NCBI GenBank assembly: GCA_020350845.1
Contig: CP070725.1
Coordinates: 904,046-910,656 of the forward strand
Length of the DNA stretch: 6,611 nt
Reading direction: 5' to 3'
From: Candidatus Bipolaricaulota bacterium
GTDB lineage: Bacteria > Bipolaricaulota > Bipolaricaulia > UBA7950 > UBA9294
Shown: piece after piece, positions 5,680 to 6,611 of the stretch
Layout of the letters: each line of letters begins with the position of its first letter
Position numbering within the stretch: the stretch's first letter is position 1
Notes under the pieces: generated by a model
Seen by the model: only the letters and a program-made list of their open reading frames with translations
Database searches by the model: none
What the model was told of the DNA's origin: nothing
Made by a program: the position numbers and the translations under genes

Positions 5680-5699
5680 TCGGGCCGTACGCGGCCCGA
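5680..5699 (+). promoter_or_regulatory. Stable GC hairpin with UACG loop in the flavoprotein leader (or palindromic operator)
   Basis: TCGGGCCG (5680-5687) and CGGCCCGA (5692-5699) are perfect inverted 8-base arms around the loop TACG. The structure ends nine bases before the ribosome binding site GGGAGGTGG (5709-5717) of the gene at 5721. As RNA it would be a very stable stem with a UNCG-type tetraloop; as DNA it is a symmetric protein-binding site. No T-run follows, so a simple terminator is unlikely. Confidence 0.45.
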
Positions 5700-5720
5700 G
5701 AATGGTGCGGGAGGTGGAAC

Positions 5721-6422
5721 ATGGGCATGTCCGTTGCGGTGTACTTCAGTTCGTCTCCGGAGTCGGGGAACACGGCCCGGCTCCTCACTTCGTTCATGAA
5801 GGGGCTGGAGCGTGGAGGGGACGAAACCAGAACCTTCGACGTCAAGGAGATTCGGCCTTCACCGTGTACTGGAGAGATGCACTGCTGGTTCAAGGACCCC
5901 GGAAGCTGCTACATCCAGGACGGCATGCAGGATTTCTATCCCGTTCTTCGGGAAGCCGACACCCTGGTTCTCGGGACGCCGGTCTACATCCCGTTGCCAG
6001 GCGAGATGCAGAACCTCCTGAACCGCCTTTGCCCGATCGTCGAACCGGACCTCGAGACCCGCGAGGGCCGAACGCGTGCAAGGGTCCGCGACGGCTATCG
6101 CCTGTCCCGCGTTGCCCTCGTCGCCACCGGAGGATGGTGGGAGATTGAGAACCTGGACACCGTCGTCCGCATCGCCCGCGAGTTCGCGGAGGACGCGTCC
6201 GTGCCGTTCGTCGGGGCCGTGCTCAGGCCACATGCCGCGATGGCGCTGAGCCCACAGGGGAAGCCCGCCGAGATCCTCGAGGCAGCGGAGCAAGCGGGCT
6301 TCGAACTGGTATCGGCAGGGGAGATCCGGCCCGAGACGCTCGCCACAGTCTCGCAGCCTCTGATCGGGCAGGAGGACTACCGGCAGTACATGAACCAGAT
6401 GCGCGCGGGCGGCGGCGGGTAG
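5721..6422 (+). CDS. Flavodoxin-fold NAD(P)H-dependent oxidoreductase (FMN reductase / iron-sulfur flavoprotein-like)
   Basis: This 233-residue protein opens with a flavodoxin-type strand and phosphate loop, VAVYFSSSPESGNTARLL (5-22), which binds the FMN phosphate. TLVLGTPVYIPLPGEMQNLL (81-100) is the second flavin-contacting segment, and VALVATGGWW (131-140) the third. Residues 48-66 (PCTGEMHCWFKDPGSCYIQ) match the cysteine insert of iron-sulfur-flavoprotein-like reductases. However, the usual second cysteine is Glu52, leaving Cys49, Cys55 and Cys63. A standard 4Fe-4S cluster is therefore unlikely, though the cysteines may be structural. It should transfer electrons from NAD(P)H via FMN to an unknown acceptor in the cytoplasm. 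ATG 5721 is six bases from GGAGG; ATG 5727 is a less well-spaced alternative. The frame is open back to 5595 without homology. It diverges from the winged-helix gene. The C-terminus ends in a Gly run. Confidence 0.87.
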   Translation: MGMSVAVYFSSSPESGNTARLLTSFMKGLERGGDETRTFDVKEIRPSPCTGEMHCWFKDPGSCYIQDGMQDFYPVLREADTLVLGTPVYIPLPGEMQNLLNRLCPIVEPDLETREGRTRARVRDGYRLSRVALVATGGWWEIENLDTVVRIAREFAEDASVPFVGAVLRPHAAMALSPQGKPAEILEAAEQAGFELVSAGEIRPETLATVSQPLIGQEDYRQYMNQMRAGGGG

Positions 6423-6459
6423 CCGACTCATCCGCCACTCTCCATGTCACCCAGGAAGG

Positions 6460-6471
6460 GATCGGCCGATC
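6460..6471. other. 12-base perfect palindrome between convergent genes
   Basis: GATCGGCCGATC is its own reverse complement. It lies in the 56-base gap between the flavoprotein stop and the SDR stop. It could form part of a bidirectional transcript end, but it has no loop and no T-run on either side, so its role is unclear. Confidence 0.25.
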
Positions 6472-6478
6472 TCCCCGG

Positions 6479-6611
6479 TCACGGGAAGCGAACGCCCGTC
6501 AGCTCCTCGGAGATCTCCCAGAGCCGACGTCCAGTAGCCGTGTCGTAGGAGCGGCGACTGGAGCGCCGACGGACGGGGTCCCCGCGCATCCCGAGGAGCC
6601 CGCGAGGGCCG
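6479..6611 (-). CDS. C-terminal end of a short-chain dehydrogenase (retinol dehydrogenase-like), partial
   Basis: The last 43 codons of a minus-strand gene enter from the right edge and end at the TGA at 6481-6479. The peptide includes DPVRRRSSRRSYD and ends TGRRLWEISEELTGVRFP. This closely follows the C-terminal pattern of retinol-dehydrogenase-like SDR proteins (SSxxSYDxxxxRRLWExSExLTG) as I know it from the family. The Rossmann fold, the NAD(P) loop and the Ser-Tyr-Lys catalytic residues would lie outside the window, so only the tail supports the call. It converges on the flavoprotein gene with 56 bases between them. An ordinary NAD(P)-dependent oxidoreductase is expected; the substrate is unknown. 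Confidence 0.68.
   Translation of the reverse strand, partial: GPRGLLGMRGDPVRRRSSRRSYDTATGRRLWEISEELTGVRFP

Noticed and set aside
1..6611. CRISPR arrays, tRNA/rRNA genes, insertion sequences, phage or toxin-antitoxin modules
   Set aside because: I saw no regularly spaced repeats, tRNA-like sequence, transposase motifs or terminal inverted repeats on either strand.

Overview
The window is GC-rich, densely coded DNA, almost certainly from a bacterial chromosome. Good Shine-Dalgarno sequences precede nearly every start, two products carry Sec signal peptides, and nothing in it looks phage- or transposon-derived. I cannot name the organism. The mix of families (tandem ACT protein, nucleoside deaminase, GNAT, DUF4242-like, ICMT-like methyltransferase, metallo-beta-lactamase fold, flavodoxin-fold reductase, SDR) and a low-complexity secreted protein would suit an uncultured, metagenome-derived lineage; this is inference.

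Layout. 12-386 (+) is a small two-ACT-domain protein. Facing it is 577-1026 (-), a zinc nucleoside deaminase. A 224-base divergent spacer leads to 1251-1724 (+), a GNAT acetyltransferase. 1918-2157 (+) encodes a 79-residue secreted Gly/Pro/Asp-rich protein with an internal repeat; a near-palindrome overlapping a -10-like TATACT lies just upstream. 2158-2571 has no convincing gene but holds several hairpins. 2572-2826 (+) is a DUF4242-like small protein behind an unusually complete ribosome binding site. It is followed by 2919-3448 (+), an integral-membrane ICMT/PEMT-type methyltransferase that is intact only if a one-base frameshift at the G4 run 3058-3061 is repaired. 3449-3664 is low-complexity spacer.

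On the minus strand, 5486-4500 (a protein with two winged-helix-like segments) is followed after 46 bases by 4453-3665 (a secreted metallo-beta-lactamase-fold protein), a likely two-gene operon. Diverging from it is 5721-6422 (+), a flavodoxin-fold NAD(P)H/FMN oxidoreductase with a stable GC hairpin in its leader. At the right edge, 6479-6611 (-) is the C-terminal end of a retinol-dehydrogenase-like SDR.

The genes do not form one recognisable pathway. Most look like housekeeping or accessory single genes in short transcription units. The one arrangement suggesting a functional link is the winged-helix protein, secreted hydrolase and divergent flavoprotein at 3665-6422. No strong candidate for a new defence or mobile system is visible. 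The most checkable oddities are the frameshift, the synonymously diverged repeat in the secreted protein, and departures from expected metal-ligand residues in the hydrolase and the flavoprotein.
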